DNA of 64,000 bases from an uncultured Spirochaetaceae bacterium (GCA_944392935.1 CALXYI010000003.1:49406-113405); one strand, 5' to 3'; positions 43,920 to 52,858 are shown, counted from the stretch's first letter. The notes: generated by a model not told the origin, from the sequence alone. Made by a program: numbers and translations.

Positions 43920-44936
43920 ATGGAGAATCTTGCTTTGGTTTTTACGGAGCTCAATAGGATGGAGGTGAAGAGCATAGCGGTTCCCGAACCTGTCCGCAAT
44001 CAGGTCCTTATCCGCGTGAAGGCATGCGGTATATGCGGAACGGATCTGCACATATTGAAAGGCAGCTATGATTCTTCGATTCCTCTTGTCCCTGGGCATG
44101 AGTGTTCGGGTGAGATTGTGGCCCTTGGCCCTGACGTCGTCAGCCGCAGGGTCGGTGATAGGGTTGTCGTGGATCCGAATATAGAGTGCGGCCACTGTGA
44201 ATTCTGCAAGGCAGGACGTGTGCATCTGTGCAGGAACCTGAAGCCATTCGGTGTTTTCCGGGACGGCGGGTTTGAGCAGTATGCAGTTATCGAGGAAACC
44301 CATGCCTTGCCGATGCCGGATAACATGACATTCCTCCAAGGGGCATTGGTGGAACCTGTTTCATGCTGCATACGGGGCAGCCAGATGGCAAGGTTCAAGC
44401 TAGGTGATTCTGTACTCATCCACGGAGCTGGCGCGATAGGGCTTCTCAATATGCAGATTGCCAGGAACTGCGGATGCGCGGTAATCGGCGTGAGCGATCC
44501 TATTCCTGCCCGACGGGAGAAAGCGCTTGAGCTCGGGGCGGATTTCGTAATCGATCCGATTCAGCAGGACCTTATGGGTATTGTCCATCGGTACTGTCCC
44601 GATGGTCCCGATGTCGTTATGGAGTGTGCAGGAAAGACAAAGCTTGTGGAAGAAGCAGTCATGCAGGTCAAGAGAGGAGGCATCGTTGTTGCATTCGGTT
44701 GCTGTCCTCCTGGAGAGTATGCGCGCATATCTCCTGATTATATCAACAATAATGAGATAACCATCTGTGGATCATTCAACAATCCGGTTACATCCCAGAC
44801 AGCCATAACGGAAATAGCATCTGGTCGTGTGAATGCTGATGCTGTTGTTTCTCATCGCTTCAGCCTTGAGGATGCAGAAAAGGCATTCGCCGCATTCGGT
44901 ACCCCGGATTCCCTGAAAATCGTAATCGAGCCATAG
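43920..44936 (+). CDS. Zinc-dependent alcohol dehydrogenase (sorbitol-dehydrogenase-like MDR)
   Basis: The 338-residue medium-chain dehydrogenase has the catalytic zinc site in KACGICGTDLHILKG (Cys near 37) and GHECSGE (His near 60), and the four-cysteine structural zinc loop ECGHCEFCKAGRVHLC (about 91-106). The cofactor fold has GAGAIGLLNMQIA (about 168-180). It oxidises or reduces a polyol or sugar alcohol with NAD(P). An AGGAGG site lies in front. Together with the divergent SDR gene it gives the cluster two dehydrogenases of different families. Confidence 0.9.
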   Translation: MENLALVFTELNRMEVKSIAVPEPVRNQVLIRVKACGICGTDLHILKGSYDSSIPLVPGHECSGEIVALGPDVVSRRVGDRVVVDPNIECGHCEFCKAGRVHLCRNLKPFGVFRDGGFEQYAVIEETHALPMPDNMTFLQGALVEPVSCCIRGSQMARFKLGDSVLIHGAGAIGLLNMQIARNCGCAVIGVSDPIPARREKALELGADFVIDPIQQDLMGIVHRYCPDGPDVVMECAGKTKLVEEAVMQVKRGGIVVAFGCCPPGEYARISPDYINNNEITICGSFNNPVTSQTAITEIASGRVNADAVVSHRFSLEDAEKAFAAFGTPDSLKIVIEP

Positions 44937-45110
44937 ACTGCCAGCTGTTTCCTGAAGCCAAGGCCCTGCAGGGGAAAGCGTTTTCTGGAAGCGAGGCCTT
45001 CCTGCTGTGCCTGCCGTGGTCAATCAGCAATACGCATGGAATGGAGCATGCAGAGAGGAAAGGCCCGCCCCTGTCCGGAGGCGGGCCTTCAGGCTTTGCG
45101 TGATGATTGC
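44937..45110. other. Intergenic region with hairpins between dehydrogenase and pgi
   Basis: The gap separates convergent genes. A weaker AAGGCC/GGCCTT pairing lies at 44959-45001, and a strong one at 45060-45089. No gene-like frame is seen. Confidence 0.4.
45060..45089. terminator. Bidirectional terminator before pgi stop
   Basis: A perfect 10-base stem (AAGGCCCGCC / GGCGGGCCTT) with a 10-base loop. The minus-strand reading continues into TTCCTCTC, serving pgi; on the plus strand it ends the sugar cluster. Confidence 0.75.
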
Positions 45111-46688
45111 TCAGATCAGCAGGTCTGCATAGGCCTTGAGGATATCATCCCCCTCGCAGCCGGCAAGCACCTTCTTCGCAAGCACCTTTCCCAGCTGCAC
45201 GCCTTCCTGGTCGAAGGAGTTGAGGTTCCATATGAATCCCTGGAACATCACCTTGTTCTCGAAATGCGAGAGGAGCGCTCCGAGCGATGATGGCGTGAGC
45301 CTGTCTCCGTATATGAGGGATGAGGGCCTGTTGCCATCGAATTCCTTATTCGGATTGCTGTCATCCTTTCCGCGTGCGAATGCCGCGATCTGGGCAATGA
45401 GATTGGCATTGAGCTTGGTCTGGCTGTACGACCCGGCTGTCTCGATATCCTCTCCGTACTGGCATTCCCTGAAGCCTATGAACTGCAGCGGTATGATGTC
45501 AGAGCCCTGATGCAGGAGCTGGTAGAAGGAATGCTGGCCGTTCGTTCCCGGCTCTCCGAAGATCACAGGACCTGTAGGATAGGATATCTTCTCCCCGTTC
45601 CTGTTGACATGCTTCCCGTTCGATTCCATGTCGAGCTGCTGGAGATGCGCGGGGAAGCGGGACAGGGCCTGCGAGTAGGGCAGTATCGCTGTTGCAGGGT
45701 AGCCCATTATGTTCCTCAGATAGAAGCCGATGAGGGCATCCATCAGAGCGCCGTTCTCCGTTATGCTGCTCTCCAGGGAAAGCCTGTCCTCCTCATGCGC
45801 GCCATCAAGGAGGGCACGGAAGGTGTCAAAGCCGAAGCAGAGCGAGAGGACCACGCCGCCTACCGCGGAGGTTGAGGAGTAGCGGCCTCCGATGTAGTCG
45901 TCCATGAAGAATGCCGCAAGCATGGAATCATCCTTTGCAAGCGGGGATGTCTTGCTCGTCACGGCAATCATGTGCTTCGAGGGAACAAGCCCCTTGATCG
46001 GCGATTTCCTCAGCGTTTCCAGTACGAGATCCCGGTTCGTCAGCGTTTCCTGCGTGGTTCCGCTCTTGGAGACGAGGATGAAGAGCGTGCGCTCGAAATC
46101 CAGGTTACGGATCACTGCAGCGGCATCATCCGGGTCGACATTGGAGATGAACTCGCCTCTGAGCTGCTTCACGCCGCTTCCTTCAGCCCAGCCCCTGAGC
46201 GCAAGGTAGAGGGCCCTCGGCCCGAGATCGGAGCCTCCGATGCCGATCTGGCATACAGTCGTTATCTCCTTCCCTGTCGATCCCTTTATCCTGCCATCCC
46301 TGACCGCTGCCGAGAATTCCCTTATCCTCTCCAGCTCCCCGCTGTAGAAGGCTTCCTTGTCCTCTCCGTCGGCTTCCACCTTCACGCCAAGGACATTTCC
46401 CCTCGTGAGGTGATGGAGCACCAGACGCTTCTCGCCGGTGTTCATCATCGCGCCTGAGAGGAGTTCTCTGTACTTGCCTGCCAGATCCTCCTCATCGGCA
46501 AGCGCCTGCAGCTTCGCCGCAGCATCGCCGGAGATGGGCATCGCTGCCCAGTTGTATCTCAGGCCGCCTCCGAGCCTTATATCGCAGTTCCTGATCCTTT
46601 CCGGGGAAAGAAGCTCCTGTACAGTGCATTTCCCTGTCCCGATTAGGGCCTTGTAGCCCTCTGTCCTGTCAAGATCGATGTAGTTCAT
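45111..46688 (-). CDS. pgi: Glucose-6-phosphate isomerase
   Basis: Pgi interconverts glucose 6-phosphate and fructose 6-phosphate. The 525 residues match the standard bacterial enzyme: QIGIGGSDLGPRAL (about 147-160), SKSGTTQETLTN (about 205-216) and GGRYSSTSAVGG (about 269-280). Further on are ESNGKHVNRNG with the catalytic His/Glu neighbourhood, GEPGTNGQHSFYQLLHQG and a final QEGVQLGKVLAKKVL. The start overlaps the argR stop by 4 bases (ATGA), so translation is coupled to the arginine repressor. Confidence 0.96.
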   Translation of the reverse strand: MNYIDLDRTEGYKALIGTGKCTVQELLSPERIRNCDIRLGGGLRYNWAAMPISGDAAAKLQALADEEDLAGKYRELLSGAMMNTGEKRLVLHHLTRGNVLGVKVEADGEDKEAFYSGELERIREFSAAVRDGRIKGSTGKEITTVCQIGIGGSDLGPRALYLALRGWAEGSGVKQLRGEFISNVDPDDAAAVIRNLDFERTLFILVSKSGTTQETLTNRDLVLETLRKSPIKGLVPSKHMIAVTSKTSPLAKDDSMLAAFFMDDYIGGRYSSTSAVGGVVLSLCFGFDTFRALLDGAHEEDRLSLESSITENGALMDALIGFYLRNIMGYPATAILPYSQALSRFPAHLQQLDMESNGKHVNRNGEKISYPTGPVIFGEPGTNGQHSFYQLLHQGSDIIPLQFIGFRECQYGEDIETAGSYSQTKLNANLIAQIAAFARGKDDSNPNKEFDGNRPSSLIYGDRLTPSSLGALLSHFENKVMFQGFIWNLNSFDQEGVQLGKVLAKKVLAGCEGDDILKAYADLLI

Positions 46689-47155
46689 TCCTTAACCTCC
46701 GGAATACGTGCGTTGAAGCTCTCCAGCAGATCCTCCTTCGTCATGCCTTCGCGGAGTATGACGAAGATCGTGTCATCGCCTGCCACTGAGCCGAGGATTT
46801 CCGGCAGTGCAAGCACGTCAAGGGCGAAGCCTACGCTGTTGGCATGCCCGGGCCTTGTCTTTATGACTCCGAAGTTCCCTGAGAACTCTATCGAGATTAT
46901 CCCGCGCCTCACATCCTGTATGTAGCTTTTCTCGGATTCGCTTACCAGGTCGCTCTCCGGGAGCGTATAGTAGTAGCCTGACCAGCCATCGGAGATCTTA
47001 CCGACCTTGAGCATCTTGAGATCCCTGGAGAGGGTCGCCTGCGTGACGTTGTATCCTTCTTTCCTCAGCAGTTCGAGAAGGGTGTCCTGACTATCTATCC
47101 TGTTGTTCTTTATCAGTTCCTTGACGACTGCAAGACGGTTGTGCCTTTCCTTCAT
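46685..47155 (-). CDS. argR: Arginine repressor
   Basis: ArgR senses arginine and represses arginine synthesis genes. The 156 residues show the winged helix N-terminal domain (LLRKEGYNVTQATLSRDLKM, about 29-48) and the arginine-binding C-terminal domain with GHANSVGFALD and the SVAGDDTIFVI motif (Asp pair at about 128-129). The ATG has a GGAGGAG site. Its promoter carries TGCAT/ATGCA boxes also seen before argC. pgi follows with a 4-base overlap. Confidence 0.94.
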   Translation of the reverse strand: MKERHNRLAVVKELIKNNRIDSQDTLLELLRKEGYNVTQATLSRDLKMLKVGKISDGWSGYYYTLPESDLVSESEKSYIQDVRRGIISIEFSGNFGVIKTRPGHANSVGFALDVLALPEILGSVAGDDTIFVILREGMTKEDLLESFNARIPEVKE

Positions 47156-47168
47156 TGCTCCTCCGTAT

Positions 47169-47223
47169 ATGCATAAGTATGCATTCCATATGCAATTCTA
47201 CCGCGTGCATCGAATGGTTGCAA
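47169..47223 (-). promoter_or_regulatory. argR promoter with ARG-box-like operators
   Basis: On the minus strand TTGCAA (plus-strand 47218-47223), a 17-base spacer and TAGAAT (47195-47200) form a promoter. Downstream of the -10 box lie TGCAT-TCCAT-ATGCA (47180-47194) and ATGCATAAGTATGCAT (47169-47184), the latter a 7-base inverted repeat with the same spacing as the known ARG box (TGAAT-N4-ATTCA). Bound ArgR would block its own transcription. Confidence 0.6.
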
Positions 47224-47300
47224 CCAGGTTCATCCAAAATGCATTCCGTGCGGTATCATAGCATGCTTTCATATGCTATCCTCAGGCTTGGAGGCGCAGG

Positions 47301-47849
47301 ATGATTGCTCTTGCAGTGGTTCTTGTAATCGTGGTGCTGGCTGCCATATGGGCTGTCACGGCATACAATGCATTCGTGAGGATGCGGAATAAGTGCGATG
47401 AGGCGGAGGCCGGTATCGATGCGCATCTGAAGGAGAGGAGCGATCTCATCCCGAACATAGTCGAGACCGTGAAGGGCTATGCCAGCCATGAGAGCTCTAC
47501 GCTGGAGGCTGTCGTATCCGCCCGCAGCAGGGCCGCATCGCTCTCCGGAAGCGAGAGGATGAAGGCGGAAGGGGAGCTTTCGGGTGCGCTCAGCAGGCTG
47601 CTGGCAGTCGCCGAGGGCTATCCTGAGCTGAAGGCGAACCAGGGCTTCCTGGATCTCCAGAGCCAGCTCGGACGCATCGAGGAGACCATTGCCAATGCCC
47701 GTAAGTACTACAATGCCATCGCCCGTGAATACAACGACAGGATAATGGTGTTCCCTTCTTCCCTGATCGCCTCGGCCTTCCATTTCCAGAAGCGTGGATA
47801 CATAGAGATAGATGAAGGCGACAGGGAGCGTGTAGAGGTCAGGTTCTGA
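47301..47849 (+). CDS. LemA family protein
   Basis: The 182-residue LemA protein has one N-terminal membrane helix (MIALAVVLVIVVLAAIWAVT) and a helical bundle with the family motifs NAFVRMRNKCDEAEAGIDAHLKERSDLIPN (adjoining parts, about 22-51), YPELKANQGFLDLQSQL and YYNAIAREYNDRIMVFPSSL near the end. The function is unclear; it is usually found beside DUF2207-type membrane proteins, as here. A GGAGG site precedes the ATG, and the stop overlaps the next start (TGATG). Confidence 0.93.
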   Translation: MIALAVVLVIVVLAAIWAVTAYNAFVRMRNKCDEAEAGIDAHLKERSDLIPNIVETVKGYASHESSTLEAVVSARSRAASLSGSERMKAEGELSGALSRLLAVAEGYPELKANQGFLDLQSQLGRIEETIANARKYYNAIAREYNDRIMVFPSSLIASAFHFQKRGYIEIDEGDRERVEVRF

Positions 47850-49672
47850 TGAAGCGTACCATGGTCCTGGTGCTGGCCATCATTGCCGTGCTGCCGCTCT
47901 GGGCAGAGAGCTTCATCGTCGATGATTATTCCATGACCATCAGCATCGACAGCTCCCGTTCCATGATGATAAGGGAGGATATGGCGCTGGATTATACCGT
48001 TCCCTCCCATGGCTTCTTCCGCGATATACAGTATGCGTTCCGCGATGGCACAAGGGCGGACGTGGATGATATGAGGGCATCCGAGGAGGCCGTCGTCAGC
48101 CGTGATTCCTCCATGATCTCCGTCAGGTTCGGCAGTCCGGATGAGACCGTGCTGGGCAGGAAGGAGTACTCCCTTGCCTACAGGTATTCCCTCGGTGCTG
48201 ACGGATACGATGACTACGATGAGCTCTATTTCAATATAGTCGCGCCAGATGCATGGGATGCGCCGATGAGGCGCGTGTCATTCTCCGTGACCTTCCCGTA
48301 TCCCCTGGGGAAGGACAGGATCTGGGTCACGTCAGGAGCCTATGGATCGCGCGCGCTGCAGCCATTCTCCCTCTCTCCTGATGGACGGACGGTAAGCGGC
48401 TCCTTCCGCGATCTTCCGCCGGGGGAGGGCATAACGCTCCGCGCTGAGATGGATGAAGGGTATTTCGATACCGCGGTTCGTCCTTCGGATTATACGGCAC
48501 CCGCCTTCATGCTCTCCCTTTCCGCTTCCATCGTCATGCTTGCTGTCTCCGCTGCGGTATGGTATGCGAAAGGGCGGTCAGGGAGGATTATCGCTCCTGT
48601 GCGCTTTGACCCTCCGGAGGGGCTCAGCCCCATGGATGCCGGATATGCATATGATGGCCGCCTTTCCGACAGCGATGCCGCGGCGATGCTCATTTGGTGG
48701 GCTGACAGGGGATATGTGTCGATCCAGGACAGCGGCGGTGATGATTTCGTCTTCACGCGCCTCAGGCAGCTGCCGCCTGATGCCCCGGAGGCCGAGGCTG
48801 CGCTTTTCTCCGCGTTCTTCCGCTCCTCCGGCAGCGTCAGCCCTGATACGCTCAGGGTGAATGGATTCGCCTCTGCGATGCAGCGGGTGAGGAAGGCCGA
48901 GGCGGATGCATTCTCGGGAGAGAAGTCGCTCTCCGACCCCGGAGCGGTGCGTCTCAGGAAGAGGATGCTGGGGATTCTCATCATACCGGCAGCGATCATC
49001 CCTGTCCTGCTGTGCCTCCCCATGCCTGAGATCACGGCATTCGCGCTCGTGCCGGCCTTCATGGCCTATCTGATGCTGCGCTCATTCTCGCTGCAGAATG
49101 CAAAAGCCATCGCTCTCTCCGGTCTCCGGCCCTCGATGGCTGCCGGACCGCTGCTCTTCCTCCTCTTCCTCGTGTTCTTCATGTCTGCGGCCCTGTCCGG
49201 AACGTACGGTATGGCACGGGCGGCGATTGCCTCGTCGCTCTTCCTCCTGTCCCTTGCGCTCTCTGTCCTCCTCTCCTCCCTGATAGACAGGAGAAGCCGA
49301 TACGGCGATAGCGTGATGATGCAGGTGCTGGGCTACCGTGAGTTCATAGACAAGGTGGAGCGCGACAGGATCGAGAAGCTGTCGAAGGAGGATCCGGAGT
49401 TCTTCTACCATGTGCTTTCATATGCCATGGCGCTTGGGCTGGAGAGGGAATGGACAGAAGCATTCAGGGGAATCACCGTGCCTCCTGCCTCCTGGTACGA
49501 TTGTTCTCCAGGAAGCGGTATATACGGCCTCTCATCATTCCCGCATCGGTGGCATCATGCCTATTCCAGCATCATCGCGCCACGGAGCGGCGGAAGCGGC
49601 ATGCGGACGTCCCGCGGATCATCGGGCTTCACCGGAGGCGGCTACTCAGGGGGAGGCGGAAGAAGCTGGTGA
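47849..49672 (+). CDS. DUF2207 membrane protein
   Basis: The 607-residue protein has a signal peptide (MKRTMVLVLAIIAVLPLWAES), an extracytoplasmic DUF2207 beta domain (about 22-205), and a helix near 215-233. A cytoplasmic stretch of about 130 residues and two or three further helices (about 370-475) follow, and a glycine-rich tail (GSSGFTGGGYSGGGGRSW) ends it. Such proteins partner with LemA; their role is not established. It is overlapped by lemA at the start and by the kinase gene at the end (GTGA). Confidence 0.9.
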   Translation: MKRTMVLVLAIIAVLPLWAESFIVDDYSMTISIDSSRSMMIREDMALDYTVPSHGFFRDIQYAFRDGTRADVDDMRASEEAVVSRDSSMISVRFGSPDETVLGRKEYSLAYRYSLGADGYDDYDELYFNIVAPDAWDAPMRRVSFSVTFPYPLGKDRIWVTSGAYGSRALQPFSLSPDGRTVSGSFRDLPPGEGITLRAEMDEGYFDTAVRPSDYTAPAFMLSLSASIVMLAVSAAVWYAKGRSGRIIAPVRFDPPEGLSPMDAGYAYDGRLSDSDAAAMLIWWADRGYVSIQDSGGDDFVFTRLRQLPPDAPEAEAALFSAFFRSSGSVSPDTLRVNGFASAMQRVRKAEADAFSGEKSLSDPGAVRLRKRMLGILIIPAAIIPVLLCLPMPEITAFALVPAFMAYLMLRSFSLQNAKAIALSGLRPSMAAGPLLFLLFLVFFMSAALSGTYGMARAAIASSLFLLSLALSVLLSSLIDRRSRYGDSVMMQVLGYREFIDKVERDRIEKLSKEDPEFFYHVLSYAMALGLEREWTEAFRGITVPPASWYDCSPGSGIYGLSSFPHRWHHAYSSIIAPRSGGSGMRTSRGSSGFTGGGYSGGGGRSW

Positions 49673-50262
49673 GCGACTGGATATGGCTTATCGCCTGCTT
49701 CATCTATGCATCCTGTGCCGTTGCCGCGACCAAGGCTCTCGGGAAGAAGGGCGCGCTGTCCTCCGAAGGGGCGAGGAAGGTGCTGCATGTCGCTGTCTCA
49801 CTTACCGCTCCCGTCCTTGCCTACGGGATAGATGATCCCTGCCTCCGGCTCATAGGGCCGGCTGCTTTCATCATCATCAATGCCGTCATGCCGCATCAGG
49901 AAAGGCGAACGGGGCTGGTGCTCTATCCATTGTCGTTCCTCATCCTTGCCGTCTGCATGGACTGCGGCATCATCTCTCCTTCCTCATTCGTCTCCGGTTG
50001 CCTTGCCATGGGCATCGGGGATGCGGCAGCAGCCGCTGCAGGTATGCGCTGGGGACGCCATCCGCTTGGAAGCAAGAGCCTGGAGGGATCGGCAGCGATG
50101 CTCGCTGTCTCCTTCATCATCTTCATGCTATCCAGCCATGAGCCCTGGCACATGGCTCTTGCCATAGCCGCTGCCGCCGCTGCCGCAGAGGCTGTCTCGC
50201 CCCGGGGGCTGGATAATCTCACCGTTCCTGTACTATCGTCATTCCTGGTGGAGGTGCTATGA
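49669..50262 (+). CDS. Dolichol/phytol kinase-like CTP-dependent polyprenol kinase
   Basis: The 197-residue membrane protein has about six helices and matches the dolichol kinase/phytol kinase (VTE5, SEC59) family, which phosphorylates isoprenoid alcohols with CTP. Family features are SSEGARKVLHV (about 28-38), an AMGIGDAAAAAAGMRWGRHPL stretch (two adjoining parts, about 115-135) and the GSKSLEGSAAML motif (about 137-148). The GTG start at 49669 overlaps the DUF2207 stop. A DUF92 gene follows with a 4-base overlap, a pairing seen in isoprenol salvage. Confidence 0.85.
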   Translation: MSDWIWLIACFIYASCAVAATKALGKKGALSSEGARKVLHVAVSLTAPVLAYGIDDPCLRLIGPAAFIIINAVMPHQERRTGLVLYPLSFLILAVCMDCGIISPSSFVSGCLAMGIGDAAAAAAGMRWGRHPLGSKSLEGSAAMLAVSFIIFMLSSHEPWHMALAIAAAAAAAEAVSPRGLDNLTVPVLSSFLVEVL

Positions 50263-51080
50263 GATCCTGGACAGCAGCCGCAGATGGCTTTTTCCTATCC
50301 ATTCCCATACTGTGGCGCCTGGCAGCAACGCTCCTCATCATCGCGCTCATGGCCGCGCTCGCGCGCACTAAGCGCTTCCTGACGCCTGGCGGGACTGCCG
50401 CGGCAGCTGTCCTCGGGACTGCAGTCATGTATATCGGGGGCATATCGGGATTCGTCATGCTCCTGTTCTTCTTCCTCTCCGCCTCGGTCACAGGGCATCT
50501 CCTAGCGGATGGGAGCGGGGTTGAGGCAAAAGGAGGCGAGAGGGATATGATGCAGGTTGCCGCAAATGGGCTTCCGGCTGCCATAGCTCTCGTGCTCTTC
50601 AGGATATCGCCATATCCAGAGGTGTTCCTCACTGCATTCGCCGCCTCGCTTGCGGAAGCCGCTGCGGATACCTTCTCCGGCATGATAGGTCGCCTCAGCC
50701 ATCGCGATCCCGTCTCGATAATCACATTCACGCGCGTGCAGCGCGGCATCTCCGGTGGCGTCACTGTCCTCGGTACAGCGGCAGGGGCTGCCGCTTCGGC
50801 AGTGATGGCCTTCCTCTTCCTGGGAACATTCGGCTGCTCACTTCCGGAATTCCTCATAACAGCCTCCTCAGGCTTCCTCGGCTCTGTGCTGGACTCATTC
50901 CTCGGCGCCTCCGTCCAGGTGCAGTACAGGCGCCCTGATGGCTCGCTTACCGAGAGGGAATGGGAAGGCCGGGAGCGCAATGAAAGGGCCAGGGGAATCA
51001 GGTGGATCGACAATGATGCCGTCAATCTCATATCAGGGCTTTCCGCCATGGCGCTGGCCTCTGCGCTTGCTATGCTCTAG
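50259..51080 (+). CDS. DUF92/TMEM19 membrane protein, VTE6-like
   Basis: The 273-residue protein has six or seven membrane helices and belongs to the DUF92 family. Features are TKRFLTPGGTAAAAVLGTAV (about 30-49), SLAEAAADTFSGMIGRLS (about 129-146) and RVQRGISGGVTVLGTAAG (about 158-175). The plant member VTE6 phosphorylates phytyl phosphate to the diphosphate. Next to a VTE5-type kinase, the same two-step route from an isoprenol to its diphosphate is likely, but the prenol is unknown. Confidence 0.85.
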   Translation: MRSWTAAADGFFLSIPILWRLAATLLIIALMAALARTKRFLTPGGTAAAAVLGTAVMYIGGISGFVMLLFFFLSASVTGHLLADGSGVEAKGGERDMMQVAANGLPAAIALVLFRISPYPEVFLTAFAASLAEAAADTFSGMIGRLSHRDPVSIITFTRVQRGISGGVTVLGTAAGAAASAVMAFLFLGTFGCSLPEFLITASSGFLGSVLDSFLGASVQVQYRRPDGSLTEREWEGRERNERARGIRWIDNDAVNLISGLSAMALASALAML

Positions 51081-51097
51081 GAAATTCACGGCAGAGC

Positions 51098-51126
51098 TTG
51101 CCGGTTTCGGCCTTTCTATATATCTT
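51098..51126 (+). promoter_or_regulatory. Possible groEL promoter
   Basis: TTGCCG (51098-51103), a 17-base spacer and TATCTT (51121-51126) lie in the 96-base gap before groEL. The -10 part is weak; a heat-shock-type sigma factor is also possible. No inverted repeat of the CIRCE type is present. Confidence 0.3.
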
Positions 51127-51176
51127 ATCGTATGGCAGTCATCTGCTTCAGCAATGATTAAGGAGAGGATATAGAT

Positions 51177-52808
51177 ATGGCAAAACAGCTTCAGTTCAAT
51201 GAAGAGGCCAGGAAGTCTCTTGTGAATGGCGTGGAGAAGATATCCAAGGCCGTAATGACAACACTTGGTCCGAAAGGAAGGCTCGTCCTTCTCGATAAGA
51301 AGTACGGCGCTCCTACAGTAACCAAGGACGGCGTTTCCGTTGCCCGCGAGATCGAGCTTGAGGATCCGTTCGAGAACATGGGTGCACAGCTTCTCAAGGA
51401 AGTCGCGGCGAAGACGAACGATGTCGCCGGAGACGGAACGACAACAGCCACCGTCCTTGCATGGTCCATCACCAAGGAAGGTATGAAGAGCGTGGCAGCC
51501 GGTGTCAGCCCGATGGGAATCAAGAAGGGAATCGACAAGGCTGTCGCTGATGCGGTGGAGTGCATCAAGGGACAGGCGAAGATGATCCAGGACAAGGAGG
51601 AGATCGCACAGGTCGCTTCCATCTCCGCCAACAACGACAGGACGATCGGCGATGAGATCGCGAATGCGATGGACAAGGTAGGCAAGGATGGAGTCATCAC
51701 TGTCGAGGAGTCCAAGACAATCGAGACAACCGTTGATTTCGTGGAAGGCATGCAGTTCGACCGCGGCTATCTCTCAGCATATTTCTGCAACAACAGGGAT
51801 ACGATGACAGCTGTTCTCGACAATCCCTACATCCTCATCTATGACAAGAAGATATCAGCGATGAAGGACCTTCTCCCGCTTCTTGAGAAGATCGCGCAGG
51901 CAGGCAAGCCGCTGCTCATAATCGCAGAGGATGTCGACGGAGAGGCTCTTGCCACCCTCGTACTCAATGCGGTCCGCGGTACCCTGAACGTGGTTGCGGT
52001 CAAGGCTCCGGGCTTCGGCGACAGGAGGAAGGCAATGCTTGAGGATATCGCCATCCTCACAGGCGGCCAGGTCATCACCGAGGAGCTCGGCATGAAGCTC
52101 GAGAATGCGGATATCACGATGCTCGGCAAGGCTGCAAGCGTGAAGGTCGAGAAGGAGAACACCACGATCATAAACGGTGCTGGTTCCTCCGAGGCCATCC
52201 GCGACAGGATCGCCCAGATCAAGATGCAGATCGAGGACTGCACATCCGACTATGACAGGGAGAAGCTCCAGGAGAGGCTTGCCAAGCTCGCCGGCGGTGT
52301 CGCTGTCGTGAATGTCGGCGCAGCTACGGAGGTCGAGCTCAAGGAGAAGAAGCATCGCGTCGAGGATGCCCTCAGCGCCACACGCGCAGCAATCGAGGAA
52401 GGTGTCATCCCCGGTGGCGGAGTCGCCCTTGTCCAGGCTGTCAATGAGCTCTCTGCAAAGGATCTCTCCGCACTCACGGAGGAGGAGAAGGTCGGATACA
52501 GGATCGTCATCCGCGCTCTCGAGGAGCCTATCAGGCAGATTGCGGAGAACGCAGGAGTCGATGGTTCGATCATCGCCGACAGGTGCAGGAGGGAGAAGAA
52601 GGGCGTAGGCTTCGATGCCAATGCCATGGAGTGGGTGAGCATGGTGGACAGCGGGATCATCGATCCTGTCAAGGTGACAAGGTCCGCTCTCCAGAACGCG
52701 GCTTCGATCGCGTCGCTGATCCTCACGACAGAGTGCGCAGTAACGGATATCCCCGCACCGGAGCCGGCAGCTCCTGCCAATCCGGGAATGGGCGGCGGAA
52801 TGATGTGA
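51177..52808 (+). CDS. groL: Chaperonin GroEL
   Basis: The 543-residue chaperonin folds proteins inside a 14-mer ring powered by ATP. It shows [18 protein letters not shown] (about 30-47), the ATPase motif [13 protein letters not shown] (about 84-96), [24 protein letters not shown] (about 405-418) and the flexible GMGGGMM tail. Length is normal. No groES gene is adjacent and no CIRCE element is seen. The AAGGAGAGG site stands before the ATG. Confidence 0.98.
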   Translation: MAKQLQFNEEARKSLVNGVEKISKAVMTTLGPKGRLVLLDKKYGAPTVTKDGVSVAREIELEDPFENMGAQLLKEVAAKTNDVAGDGTTTATVLAWSITKEGMKSVAAGVSPMGIKKGIDKAVADAVECIKGQAKMIQDKEEIAQVASISANNDRTIGDEIANAMDKVGKDGVITVEESKTIETTVDFVEGMQFDRGYLSAYFCNNRDTMTAVLDNPYILIYDKKISAMKDLLPLLEKIAQAGKPLLIIAEDVDGEALATLVLNAVRGTLNVVAVKAPGFGDRRKAMLEDIAILTGGQVITEELGMKLENADITMLGKAASVKVEKENTTIINGAGSSEAIRDRIAQIKMQIEDCTSDYDREKLQERLAKLAGGVAVVNVGAATEVELKEKKHRVEDALSATRAAIEEGVIPGGGVALVQAVNELSAKDLSALTEEEKVGYRIVIRALEEPIRQIAENAGVDGSIIADRCRREKKGVGFDANAMEWVSMVDSGIIDPVKVTRSALQNAASIASLILTTECAVTDIPAPEPAAPANPGMGGGMM

Positions 52809-52830
52809 TGGAGCTCCGGCTCTGTCATGG

Positions 52831-52858
52831 GAAAGCAGGCTCCGGCCTGCTTTCTTCG
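52831..52858 (+). terminator. groEL terminator
   Basis: A perfect 10-base stem (GAAAGCAGGC / GCCTGCTTTC) with a 4-base TCCG loop starts 22 bases after the groEL stop and is followed by a TTCG run. It separates groEL from yajC. Confidence 0.8.

Noticed and set aside
51081..51176. CIRCE (HrcA) operator before groEL
   Set aside because: No TTAGCACTC-N9-GAGTGCTAA or close variant is visible.
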